A stretch of DNA of 64,000 nt from Bacillota bacterium (lineage in GTDB: Bacteria > Bacillota > Clostridia > Oscillospirales > Acutalibacteraceae). The stretch lies in the NCBI GenBank assembly GCA_023416955.1, contig JAEZGM010000041.1, positions 56,970 through 120,969 on the forward strand. The letters run 5' to 3'. Positions 39,675 through 48,460 of this stretch are shown here, piece after piece. Numbering within the stretch: position 1 is the first letter of the stretch; the number at the start of each line of letters is the position of its first letter. Both the position numbers and the translations under genes were made by a program. The notes under the pieces are model-generated. The model was not told where the DNA came from, did no database searches, and worked only from the letters and a program-made list of their open reading frames with translations.

Positions 39675-42600
39675 AACGGCAGGATATTAAAAAGGTAATC
39701 ATCATCGGTTCCGGCCCGATTATCATCGGTCAGGCCGCCGAATTCGACTATGCGGGCACCCAGGCGTGCCGCGCGCTGCGCGAGGAAGGAATTGAGGTCA
39801 TCCTCATCAATTCCAATCCGGCTACCATTATGACGGACAAACAGATTGCCGACAAGGTTTACATTGAACCGCTGACGATTGAAACCATCAAAAAGGTCAT
39901 TCTGAAAGAGAATCCCGACAGTATCCTGCCAACGCTCGGCGGGCAGAACGCGCTGAATCTTGCGGTGGAACTGGAAGAATCCGGTTTCTTAAAAGAGAAT
40001 CATGTGGAAATGATCGGAACTAATGCCGATACGATCCGTATGGCGGAGGACCGCGAGCTGTTCAAAGAAGCCATGGAGCGCATCGGTCAGCCCTGCGCGG
40101 AAAGCGCGATCGCCGAAACGCTGGAGGACTGCATTAAGGCGGCAAACCGCATCGGCTACCCGATTGTCGTGCGCCCTGCCTATACGCTCGGCGGGAGCGG
40201 CGGCGGCATTGCGGCGGACGAAGAAGAGCTGATTGCCATTGCTACAAACGGCCTGCACCGCAGCCGCGTGAATCAGGTGCTGATTGAGCGCTGCATTTCC
40301 GGCTGGAAAGAAATTGAGTACGAAGTGATGCGCGATCATAACGGCAACTGCATTACGGTCTGCAATATGGAAAACTTTGATCCGGTCGGCATTCACACCG
40401 GCGATTCCATTGTCGTCGCGCCGTGCCAGACTTTGGCCGACAAGGAAATTCAGATGCTGCGCAGCGCTTCACTTTCCATTATTACGGAATTGAAGGTGGA
40501 GGGCGGCTGCAACGTGCAGTTCGCGCTGAATCCGAACAGCTTCGAGTATTGCGTGATCGAGGTAAACCCCCGTGTAAGCCGTTCCTCCGCGCTAGCCTCC
40601 AAAGCGACCGGCTACCCGATTGCAAAAGTTGCTTCCAAGATTGCGCTCGGCTATACGCTTGATGAAATCCCGAATGCGATTACGCAGAAAACCTTTGCAT
40701 GCTTTGAGCCGACGCTTGATTACTGCGTCGTTAAAATTCCGCGCTGGCCGTTCGATAAATTCGTTTACGCGCGCCGTCTGCTCGGTACACAGATGAAGGC
40801 GACCGGCGAGGTCATGGGAATCGCGCACAGCTTTGAATGCGCGCTGATGAAGTCCATCCGTTCGCTGGAGCAGAACCTGTTCAGCCTGATTGACCCCGCG
40901 CTGGCGAAGTTTTCCGACAGCGAGCTGGAGCAGCAGATTCATGTGCCGGACGACCGCAGGCTGTGGGTTGTAGCAGAAGCGCTGCGCCGCGGTATTACGC
41001 CGGAAGCGATTCATGATATTACGAAAATCGACCTGTGGTTTCTTGATAAGCTTTCTTCCGTCATCGCGGTGGAGAAAGCGCTTGCGGCACAGCCGATTGA
41101 TAAAGAACTGCTGTACCGTGCGAAGGATTGCGGTTTCCTCGACAAAACCATTGCGGAGCTCAGCGGAAAAACCGTGGACGAACTGCGTCAATTGGAACAG
41201 GAATGGGCGATTCAGCCGGTCTACAAAATGGTCGATACCTGCGCCGCCGAATTTGACGCGGCCACCCCGTATTATTACTCCAGTTACGGTTTGGAAAATG
41301 AATCGAAACCCCAGTTGCAAAAGAAGAAAATACTCGTCATCGGCTCCGGCCCGATCCGCATCGGGCAGGGCATTGAGTTTGACTTCTGCTCCGTTCACAG
41401 CGTGTGGGCGCTGAAGGACCTCGGGTACGAAACGATTATCGTCAATAATAACCCCGAAACCGTCAGTACGGATTTCGACATTGCCGACAAGCTGTACTTC
41501 GAGCCTTTGACCGAAGAGGACGTGCACCATATTGTCGATTTGGAAAAGCCGGATGGTGCGGTGGTGCAGTTCGGCGGTCAGACGGCGATCAAACTGGCGG
41601 GCGCGCTGGAAAAAATGGGCGTTCCGCTCCTTGGCACCTCGTTCGACAGCATCGACGGGGCGGAGGACCGTGAGCGTTTTGACGCGGTTCTAAACGAGTG
41701 CAAGGTGCCGCGCGCGGCTGGGCGCATGGTGTTCACCTGCGACGAGGCAATCCGCGCCGCAAACGAACTCGGTTACCCCGTGCTGGTGCGTCCTTCCTAT
41801 GTGTTGGGCGGGCAGGGCATGCACATTGCTTATGCGGATCAGGATATCATCGAGCAAATCGGCATCATTAACCGGATTGCGCAGGAGCACCCGATTCTAG
41901 TTGACAAATACATTATGGGCACGGAAGTAGAGGTTGACGCCGTCTGTGACGGTGTGGACTGCGTCATTCCGGGTATCATGCAGCATATTGAGCGCGCCGG
42001 CATCCATTCCGGCGACAGTATTTCCGTTTACCCCGCGGTGGATGTCGCAAAGGAGACGCAGGAAATCATTGTGGAGTACACGCGCCGCCTTGCCAAGGCG
42101 CTGAAAATCAAGGGACTTTTAAACATTCAGTTCATCGTGAAAGACACGGAAGTCTATGTGATCGAAGCAAACCCGCGTTCCTCCAGAACGGTTCCCTATA
42201 TCAGCAAAGTTACAGGAATCCCGATTGTGGCGCTTGCTGTCGGAACATTTTTCGGCAAAACGCTGCCCGATATGGGTTACCATTACGGGCTACAGCGCGA
42301 ACAGGATTTGGTCGCCATTAAAATGCCGGTCTTTTCCTTTGAAAAGCTCTACGGCGCCGACGTGGACCTCGGCCCGGAAATGAAGTCCACAGGAGAAGTG
42401 CTAGGTATTGCGCGCACCTTTGACGAAGCACTGATTAAAGCGTTTTACGGCGCGGGCGTGCATATGATTCAAAATGGCAAAGTCATTTTTACCGTCAAAA
42501 ACAGCGACAAGGAAGAAGCGCTGCCGATTGCGCGCGGCCTTTATGACCTTGGCTGGACGATCTACGCCACAGCGGGCACTTCCGACTATTTCAACGACAA

Positions 42601-42886
42601 CGATATTCCGACCATCCGTACCAATAAAATCGGCGCGGGCAAGCCGGATATTCTTGATCATATCACTTCAGGCAAAATCAATCTGGTCATCAACACGCCG
42701 TCCAAGGGCGTCGCCCATAACCGCGACGGCTACAAAATCCGCAGAAACGCGGTGGAGTCCGGCATTCCCTGCCTGACCTCGCTCGACACGGCGAACGCGT
42801 TTTTAACCTGCGCGCGCCATGTGGAAACAACCCAGCTTTCTGTAATCGACATCACGAAAGTATCCACGTTTTTGAACTTTATCTGA
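39671..42886 (+). CDS. carB: carbamoyl phosphate synthase, large subunit
   Basis: The synthetase subunit (1071 residues), with two homologous ATP-grasp halves. Half one starts KVIIIGSGPIIIGQAAEFDYAG and makes carboxyphosphate/carbamate. Half two starts ILVIGSGPIRIGQGIEFDFC near 553 and phosphorylates carbamate. VRPAYTLGGSGGG and VRPSYVLGGQGM are the ATP loops. A C-terminal MGS-like allosteric domain (from about 930) ends the protein. No frameshift or deletion is seen. It shares the transcript with carA. purC follows after 105 bp with a hairpin in between. Confidence 0.98.
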   Translation: MKRQDIKKVIIIGSGPIIIGQAAEFDYAGTQACRALREEGIEVILINSNPATIMTDKQIADKVYIEPLTIETIKKVILKENPDSILPTLGGQNALNLAVELEESGFLKENHVEMIGTNADTIRMAEDRELFKEAMERIGQPCAESAIAETLEDCIKAANRIGYPIVVRPAYTLGGSGGGIAADEEELIAIATNGLHRSRVNQVLIERCISGWKEIEYEVMRDHNGNCITVCNMENFDPVGIHTGDSIVVAPCQTLADKEIQMLRSASLSIITELKVEGGCNVQFALNPNSFEYCVIEVNPRVSRSSALASKATGYPIAKVASKIALGYTLDEIPNAITQKTFACFEPTLDYCVVKIPRWPFDKFVYARRLLGTQMKATGEVMGIAHSFECALMKSIRSLEQNLFSLIDPALAKFSDSELEQQIHVPDDRRLWVVAEALRRGITPEAIHDITKIDLWFLDKLSSVIAVEKALAAQPIDKELLYRAKDCGFLDKTIAELSGKTVDELRQLEQEWAIQPVYKMVDTCAAEFDAATPYYYSSYGLENESKPQLQKKKILVIGSGPIRIGQGIEFDFCSVHSVWALKDLGYETIIVNNNPETVSTDFDIADKLYFEPLTEEDVHHIVDLEKPDGAVVQFGGQTAIKLAGALEKMGVPLLGTSFDSIDGAEDRERFDAVLNECKVPRAAGRMVFTCDEAIRAANELGYPVLVRPSYVLGGQGMHIAYADQDIIEQIGIINRIAQEHPILVDKYIMGTEVEVDAVCDGVDCVIPGIMQHIERAGIHSGDSISVYPAVDVAKETQEIIVEYTRRLAKALKIKGLLNIQFIVKDTEVYVIEANPRSSRTVPYISKVTGIPIVALAVGTFFGKTLPDMGYHYGLQREQDLVAIKMPVFSFEKLYGADVDLGPEMKSTGEVLGIARTFDEALIKAFYGAGVHMIQNGKVIFTVKNSDKEEALPIARGLYDLGWTIYATAGTSDYFNDNDIPTIRTNKIGAGKPDILDHITSGKINLVINTPSKGVAHNRDGYKIRRNAVESGIPCLTSLDTANAFLTCARHVETTQLSVIDITKVSTFLNFI

Positions 42887-42910
42887 GAGATAAAATCTGC
42901 CGTAAACGGA

Positions 42911-42958
42911 TCGGATTCTGTTGATTACAGCTATTCTGTATGAATATGAATCCGTCCA
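42911..42958 (+). other. hairpin between carB and purC
   Basis: CGGATTC near 42911 pairs with GAATCCG near 42947. The loop holds TTGATTACAGCTATTCT (42921-42937), which closely resembles CTGATTACAGCAATTCT at 46832-46848 in the purB-purA gap. No T-tract follows. Confidence 0.45.
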
Positions 42959-42991
42959 TTTCATAAAAACAAACACATGGAGGAATTTCAA

Positions 42992-43696
<705 letters not shown>

Positions 43697-43726
43697 TTTG
43701 ATTTCTTAAAAATCTCCATGATTTTG

Positions 43727-43781
43727 CCCGCGCAAAAGGGAATTCCCGAGCCGTATGGCCTGTGTGTCCCTTTTCGGCGGG
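43727..43781 (+). terminator. large hairpin after purC
   Basis: CCCGC with AAAAGGGA pairs with TCCCTTTT and GCGGG across a loop of about 24 nt. It runs straight into the family-2 palindrome, whose left arm contains TTGTTTTT. It may act as a terminator or processing site. Confidence 0.55.
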
Positions 43782-43811
43782 TTAGGCCTTGTTTTTACAA
43801 ACAAGGCCTAA
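43782..43811 (+). repeat. dispersed palindromic repeat, family 2, copy C (shortest, perfect)
   Basis: TTAGGCCTTGTTT - TTAC - AAACAAGGCCTAA: perfect 13-bp arms with a 4-nt loop. It is the most symmetrical member of the family and defines its ends. Confidence 0.82.
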
Positions 43812-43862
43812 ATCGTTTTAACGTATATCAGTGACGTGAGTTTTAGACAGGATGGTGAGCTT

Positions 43863-45317
43863 TTGAGCGGTTCGGTACTGGACTATGATGGAAACAAGCC
43901 GCATGAAGAATGCGGGGTATTTGGAATTTATTCCGATGGAGAAGTGAATCCGGCTTATGCGGCGTATAATGGTCTTTTGGCCTTGCAGCACAGGGGGCAG
44001 GAAAGCTGCGGAATTGCGGTCAGTGACCGCGGCGTGGTATCCTACCATAAGGATATGGGACTGGTGACCGAGGTATTTAACGATAAGATTCTGAGCGGAC
44101 TGTCAGGGCAGATGGCGGTCGGGCACGTCCGCTATTCTACGGCGGGGGCCAGTGTGCGCGAAAATGCACAGCCCCTTGTTATGCGCTATATCAAGGGTAC
44201 GCTTTCAATCGCTCATAACGGAAATCTGACCAATGCCTATGAGCTGCACCACACGCTGGAGCGCAGGGGAAGTATTTTTCAGACCACAATTGATACAGAG
44301 GTTATTGCCTATATCATTGCGCGTGAGCGTGTGGACGCGCCCTCCATTGAGGAAGCGGTGCGCCGCGCTATGCCGCAGCTTCAGGGCTCGTATTCCATGA
44401 TTGTTATGAGTCCGCAAAAGCTGATTGCCGCGCGCGATCCGCACGGGTTCCGTCCGCTCAGCATCGGGCGTATCGGCAATTCCTATGTGTTCGCTTCCGA
44501 AACCTGCGCGCTGGACGCCTGCGGGGCGGAATTCGTGCGCGACGTGGAGCCGGGTGAAATTGTTGTGGCTGACAAGGACGGGTTACGCTCTATTAAAGAC
44601 CCGGTAAACGCCCAAAAGTCGCTTTGCGTATTTGAGTATATTTATTTCGCCCGTACCGACAGCGTGGTCGACGGCATCAGCGTGTACGAGGCGCGCAAGG
44701 AAGCTGGCCGTCTGCTTGCCAGGCAGCACCCCGTGGACGCCGACATGGTGATCGGTGTGCCGGAATCGGGCGTGGACGCGGCAATCGGTTACAGCGAGGA
44801 AACAGGAATTCCGTTTGAAAAAGGAATTGTCAAGAATACCTATATAGGCAGAACCTTCATTAAGCCCACGCAGTCCGACCGGGAACGCAGTGTGCGCATT
44901 AAACTGAATTCCCTTGCTTCGTCCGTCAAAGGAAAGCGCGTCGTCATGCTGGACGACTCCATTGTGCGCGGCACGACCAGCGCGCGCATCGTTACTATGC
45001 TGAAGGAAGCGGGTGCTACGGAAGTGCATTTGCGCATCAGTTCGCCGCCGTTTTTGTGGCCGTGCTATTACGGAACAGATATTCCGTCCAAGGACGACCT
45101 GATTGCCTGCCAGCACAGCATTCAGGAAATCGGGGAAATGAGCTTTGCGGATTCTATCGAATTTCTGGATCTTGCAAACCTGCCGAAAATGCTCGGCGGC
45201 TGCGCAAGCGGATACTGCGACGCCTGTTTTTCGGGCCAGTACCCCGCTCCGCTGCCCAGCCACTCCGTTGCCGATAAGAATTACAATTACTGTGTTCCGA
45301 TAAAATCTTTTGACTAA
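43863..45317 (+). CDS. purF: amidophosphoribosyltransferase
   Basis: The first step of purine synthesis: PRPP plus glutamine to phosphoribosylamine. The mature N-terminal nucleophile is the cysteine of HEECGVFGIY, exposed by removal of a short propeptide. LQHRGQESCGIA and the PRPP loop VVMLDDSIVRGTTS (near 360) are present. The C-terminal CASGYCDACFSG suggests the 4Fe-4S cluster of Bacillus-type enzymes. Start uncertain: TTG 43863 has GGTGAG close upstream and is used here (484 residues); GTG 43836 in frame has no ribosome site. A hairpin follows the gene. Confidence 0.95.
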   Translation: MSGSVLDYDGNKPHEECGVFGIYSDGEVNPAYAAYNGLLALQHRGQESCGIAVSDRGVVSYHKDMGLVTEVFNDKILSGLSGQMAVGHVRYSTAGASVRENAQPLVMRYIKGTLSIAHNGNLTNAYELHHTLERRGSIFQTTIDTEVIAYIIARERVDAPSIEEAVRRAMPQLQGSYSMIVMSPQKLIAARDPHGFRPLSIGRIGNSYVFASETCALDACGAEFVRDVEPGEIVVADKDGLRSIKDPVNAQKSLCVFEYIYFARTDSVVDGISVYEARKEAGRLLARQHPVDADMVIGVPESGVDAAIGYSEETGIPFEKGIVKNTYIGRTFIKPTQSDRERSVRIKLNSLASSVKGKRVVMLDDSIVRGTTSARIVTMLKEAGATEVHLRISSPPFLWPCYYGTDIPSKDDLIACQHSIQEIGEMSFADSIEFLDLANLPKMLGGCASGYCDACFSGQYPAPLPSHSVADKNYNYCVPIKSFD

Positions 45318-45320
45318 TTT

Positions 45321-45372
45321 GGGGACGAACTGAACAAGCTAACAAAACAGCATGGTTCGGTTCGCCCTGTTT
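45321..45372 (+). other. hairpin between purF and purB
   Basis: GGG-GA-CGAACTGAAC pairs with GTTCGGTTCG-CCC (right end 45367), about 12 bp plus a bulge. TGTTTC follows and then the purB ribosome site. It is a weak terminator or an mRNA-processing structure. Confidence 0.5.
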
Positions 45373-45385
45373 CAGGAGGAAAACC

Positions 45386-46816
45386 ATGAAAAATACCTAT
45401 GAATCGCCGCTGAATTCCCGTTATGCCGACGCGGACATGCAGTATCTTTTTTCACCGGATAAAAAGTTCAGAACATGGCGCAAGCTCTGGATTGCGTTGG
45501 CGCAGTCCGAAAAGGAGCTGGGGCTGAACATTACGCAGGAGCAGATTGACGAAATGCGGCGGTACGCCGATGAGATTAATTATGAGGTTGCCGAGGCGCG
45601 GGAAAAGGAAGTGCGCCATGACGTGATGGCGCATGTATATGCTTTCGGTGAACAGTGCCCGAAGGCGAAGCCGATCATTCATTTGGGCGCGACCTCCTGC
45701 TATGTCGGCGATAATACCGATGTCATCATCATGGCGGAAGCGATACAGCTGGTGCGCAACAAGCTGATCGGGGCCATTCGTGTGCTTTCCCGTTTTGCCG
45801 TTCAGTACAAGGATTTGCCGACTTTGGCGTTCACCCATTTTCAGCCCGCCCAGCCGACCACAGTCGGAAAACGCGCCACGCTCTGGATTCAGGATTTATT
45901 AATGGATTTGGAGGACGTGGAGTACCTTCTTTCCACGGTAAAGCTTCTGGGCTCGAAAGGAACCACCGGCACACAGGCGAGCTTCCTTGAACTGTTTGAC
46001 GGCAACCATGAAAAAGTAAAAAAGCTGGATTCACTGATTGCCGAAAAAATGGGATACACCGCTTGCTACGCGGTTTCCGGCCAGACGTATTCCCGCAAGC
46101 TGGATTCCCGCGTGCTGGCAGTGTTAAGCGGCATTGCGCAAAGCGCGGCGAAGTTTTCCAACGATATCCGCCTTTTGCAGCATTTGAAGGAAATTGAGGA
46201 GCCGTTCGAAAAAAATCAGATTGGTTCTTCCGCTATGGCGTACAAGCGCAACCCGATGCGCAGCGAACGCATTGCGTCGCTTTCCCGCTATGTGATTGCC
46301 GACAGCCTGAACCCCGCAATGACACAGGCCGCGCAGTGGTTTGAGCGCACGCTTGACGATTCCGCAAATAAGCGCATCAGCGTGCCGGAAGCCTTCCTTG
46401 CGGTAGATGGAATTCTGAATCTTTATAGCAATGTCGCGGACGGACTGGTTGTCTACCCGAAAGTGATTGAGCAGCATCTGCGGCGCGAGCTTCCCTTCAT
46501 GGCAACGGAAAATATCATGATGGACGCTGTGAAACGCGGCGCCGACCGCCAGCAGCTGCACGAGCGGATTCGTGTCCATTCCATGGCCGCTTCCAAAGTG
46601 GTAAAAGAAGAGGGCGGGGAAAACGACCTTTTAAGCCGCATTGCGGATGACCCGATTTTCGGGGTTACTCTGGAGGAACTCAATGCCATTGTAAGCCCCG
46701 AAAAATATGTGGGGCGCGCGCCGGAGCAGACGGCGGAATTTATTAATGAAGTCGTGAGCCCTGTATTGGAAACATATGATTTAATACCGGAGGAAAAAGC
46801 GGAAATCAACCTGTAA
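45386..46816 (+). CDS. purB: adenylosuccinate lyase
   Basis: Fumarase-superfamily lyase (476 residues). It splits SAICAR to AICAR and adenylosuccinate to AMP, each with release of fumarate. The superfamily signature GSSAMAYKRNPMRSE (near residue 280) holds the flexible catalytic loop. HVYAFGEQCPKAKPIIHLGATSC near 86 and FTHFQPAQPTTVGKR near 152 form the rest of the site. AGGAGG precedes the ATG. It has the longer type of PurB found in Clostridia and eukaryotes. Confidence 0.97.
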   Translation: MKNTYESPLNSRYADADMQYLFSPDKKFRTWRKLWIALAQSEKELGLNITQEQIDEMRRYADEINYEVAEAREKEVRHDVMAHVYAFGEQCPKAKPIIHLGATSCYVGDNTDVIIMAEAIQLVRNKLIGAIRVLSRFAVQYKDLPTLAFTHFQPAQPTTVGKRATLWIQDLLMDLEDVEYLLSTVKLLGSKGTTGTQASFLELFDGNHEKVKKLDSLIAEKMGYTACYAVSGQTYSRKLDSRVLAVLSGIAQSAAKFSNDIRLLQHLKEIEEPFEKNQIGSSAMAYKRNPMRSERIASLSRYVIADSLNPAMTQAAQWFERTLDDSANKRISVPEAFLAVDGILNLYSNVADGLVVYPKVIEQHLRRELPFMATENIMMDAVKRGADRQQLHERIRVHSMAASKVVKEEGGENDLLSRIADDPIFGVTLEELNAIVSPEKYVGRAPEQTAEFINEVVSPVLETYDLIPEEKAEINL

Positions 46817-46837
46817 TACTCAAGGTAACCGCTGATT

Positions 46838-46890
46838 ACAGCAATTCTAAAGCCGCTCAGTACAGTATTTTCGCGGCTTCGAATTGCTGT
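46838..46890 (+). other. hairpin after purB
   Basis: ACAGCAATTC (46838-46847) with GAATTGCTGT (46881-46890), and an inner AGCCGC/GCGGCT. No T-tract, so not a typical terminator. A family-2 repeat follows at 46915. Confidence 0.55.
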
Positions 46891-46914
46891 CTAGCGACTT
46901 AATCATCGATTACC

Positions 46915-46960
46915 TAAGTCTTGTTTAAAAATTTAGTTCAAAATTTATAAACAGGGCTGA
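46915..46960 (+). repeat. dispersed palindromic repeat, family 2, copy D (degenerate)
   Basis: TAAGTCTTGTTTAAA at the left and TTTATAAACAGGGCTGA at the right, with an AT-rich centre. The right arm has diverged from the others (AAACAGGGCT against AAACAAGACT). Confidence 0.6.
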
Positions 46961-46996
46961 TCAACCTTTAAAATGTTTTTATTCTGTGAGAAGTCT

Positions 46997-47071
46997 TTGT
47001 TTTTGCGGTAATTTATGATATGATAATACAGTTGTGAGGGACTGCCCAAATTCGGCCGCCGGGCAGTTTTA
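46997..47071 (+). promoter_or_regulatory. purA promoter candidate and leader hairpin
   Basis: TTGTTT (46997-47002), 16 bp and TATGAT (47019-47024) make a moderate promoter. ACTGCCC (47041-47047) and GGGCAGT (47061-47067) then form a hairpin followed by TTT, just 34 bp before purA. This could attenuate purA. I did not find a PurR box or a purine riboswitch. Confidence 0.42.
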
Positions 47072-47104
47072 TGGTTCCGTTGCGGCGCGGCGGAGAGATA
47101 AATT

Positions 47105-48382
47105 ATGATTAAAGCAATCGTTGGCGCGAACTGGGGCGACGAAGGAAAAGGGAAAATTACCGACGTTGAAGCCGCAGATTCCGATATTGTCATCCGTTTT
47201 CAGGGCGGCAGCAATGCCGGTCATACCATTATCAACAACTATGGAAAATTCGCTCTGCATCAGCTGCCTTCCGGCGTGTTTTACAGCCATGTAACAAACG
47301 TGATCGGCAATGGTGTTGCGCTGAGTGTTGAAAATTTTGTAAAAGAAATGGCTTCGCTGGAGGAGCGCGGCGTTCCGAAGCCGAATATTATCATATCAGA
47401 CCGTGCGCAGCTTGTAATGCCCTATCACATTCAGCTGGATACCTTTGAGGAAGCGCGTCTTTCCTCGCGTTCGTTCGGTTCCACCAAATCAGGCATTGCG
47501 CCGTTCTATTCCGACAAATTTGCGAAAATCGGATTCCAGATCAGCGAGCTGTACGACGATGAAAGCAGCCTGAAAGCAAAAATTGAACAGGTGCTTGCCG
47601 TAAAGAATACGCTGTTTGAGCATCTGTACCATCAGCCTGTACTCACGGTAGATGAGGTCTTCGCAAAGCTGATGGAATATAAGGAAATGCTTGCTCCTTA
47701 TATCGCCGATACATTTTCCTTCCTGCACCAGGCTGTAAAGGACGGCAAAACCATTTTGCTGGAAGGTCAGCTCGGCGCGCTGAAGGACCCGGATTTCGGT
47801 ATTTACCCGATGGTGACTTCTTCATCCACTCTTGCCGCTTACGGCGCAATCGGCGCGGGGCTGCCCCCTTACGGGATTCAGGAGATCATTACTGTGGTCA
47901 AAGCGTATTCCAGCGCGGTCGGCGCGGGCGAGTTTGTCAGTGAAATTTTCGGGGATGAAGCCGAGGAGCTTCGCCGCAGGGGCGGCGACGGCGGCGAATA
48001 CGGCGCTACCACAGGCCGCCCGCGCAGAATGGGCTGGCTTGATCTGGTTGCTTCCCGTTACGGCTGTCAGGTGCAGGGCGCGACCAGTGTCGCGATGACC
48101 GTGCTCGACGTACTGGGCTATCTTGATGAAATTCCGGTCTGCGTCGCTTACGAGCTGGACGGAAAGCGTATCGACCATTTCCCGAGCACGATTCAGCTCA
48201 AACGCTGCAAGCCGGTTTTGGTGAAGATGCCCGGCTGGAAATGCGATATTCGAGGAATCAAGACATACGAGGATTTACCGGAGGCCGCCCGTAATTACAT
48301 TGAGTTTGCGGAACGTGAAATCGGTGTTCCGATTAAGATGGTTTCAAACGGCCCTTCCCGCGAGGACATTATTTACAGGTAA
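47105..48382 (+). CDS. purA: adenylosuccinate synthetase (clostridial-type)
   Basis: GTP-dependent ligation of aspartate to IMP, the first step to AMP (425 residues). The GTP/IMP loop WGDEGKGKITD with the catalytic aspartate, and QGGSNAGHT with the catalytic histidine, are intact. The region that is usually EGAQG...HGTYP reads EGQLGALKDPDFGIYP, and the later TTGRPRRMGWLD is canonical. This matches, from memory, a divergent clade common in Clostridia, not a damaged enzyme. purB, which completes AMP synthesis, is the preceding gene. Confidence 0.95.
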   Translation: MIKAIVGANWGDEGKGKITDVEAADSDIVIRFQGGSNAGHTIINNYGKFALHQLPSGVFYSHVTNVIGNGVALSVENFVKEMASLEERGVPKPNIIISDRAQLVMPYHIQLDTFEEARLSSRSFGSTKSGIAPFYSDKFAKIGFQISELYDDESSLKAKIEQVLAVKNTLFEHLYHQPVLTVDEVFAKLMEYKEMLAPYIADTFSFLHQAVKDGKTILLEGQLGALKDPDFGIYPMVTSSSTLAAYGAIGAGLPPYGIQEIITVVKAYSSAVGAGEFVSEIFGDEAEELRRRGGDGGEYGATTGRPRRMGWLDLVASRYGCQVQGATSVAMTVLDVLGYLDEIPVCVAYELDGKRIDHFPSTIQLKRCKPVLVKMPGWKCDIRGIKTYEDLPEAARNYIEFAEREIGVPIKMVSNGPSREDIIYR

Positions 48383-48389
48383 GCGAACG

Positions 48390-48426
48390 AGCGCCAACAG
48401 TTTTTCTTACTTTGTTGGCGCTTGTG
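48390..48426 (+). terminator. hairpin between purA and glmS
   Basis: AGCGCCAACA (48390-48399) and TGTTGGCGCT (48413-48422) form a perfect 10-bp stem with a T-rich loop. The tract after it (TGTGCATTTT) is weak, so it may be only a partial terminator. Confidence 0.6.
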
Positions 48427-48460
48427 CATTTTAAAGATTGCCGAAGAAGGTGTATTATTT

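Noticed and set aside
43740..43862. Purine riboswitch or PurR box upstream of purC, purF, purA or guaA
   Set aside because: I looked for the guanine/adenine aptamer core and for AWWWCCGAACWWT-type boxes and saw neither. The hairpins present are unrelated.
48383..48460. glmS ribozyme upstream of glmS
   Set aside because: Only 78 bp separate purA from glmS and most is a simple 10-bp hairpin. The ribozyme core and its length are absent.
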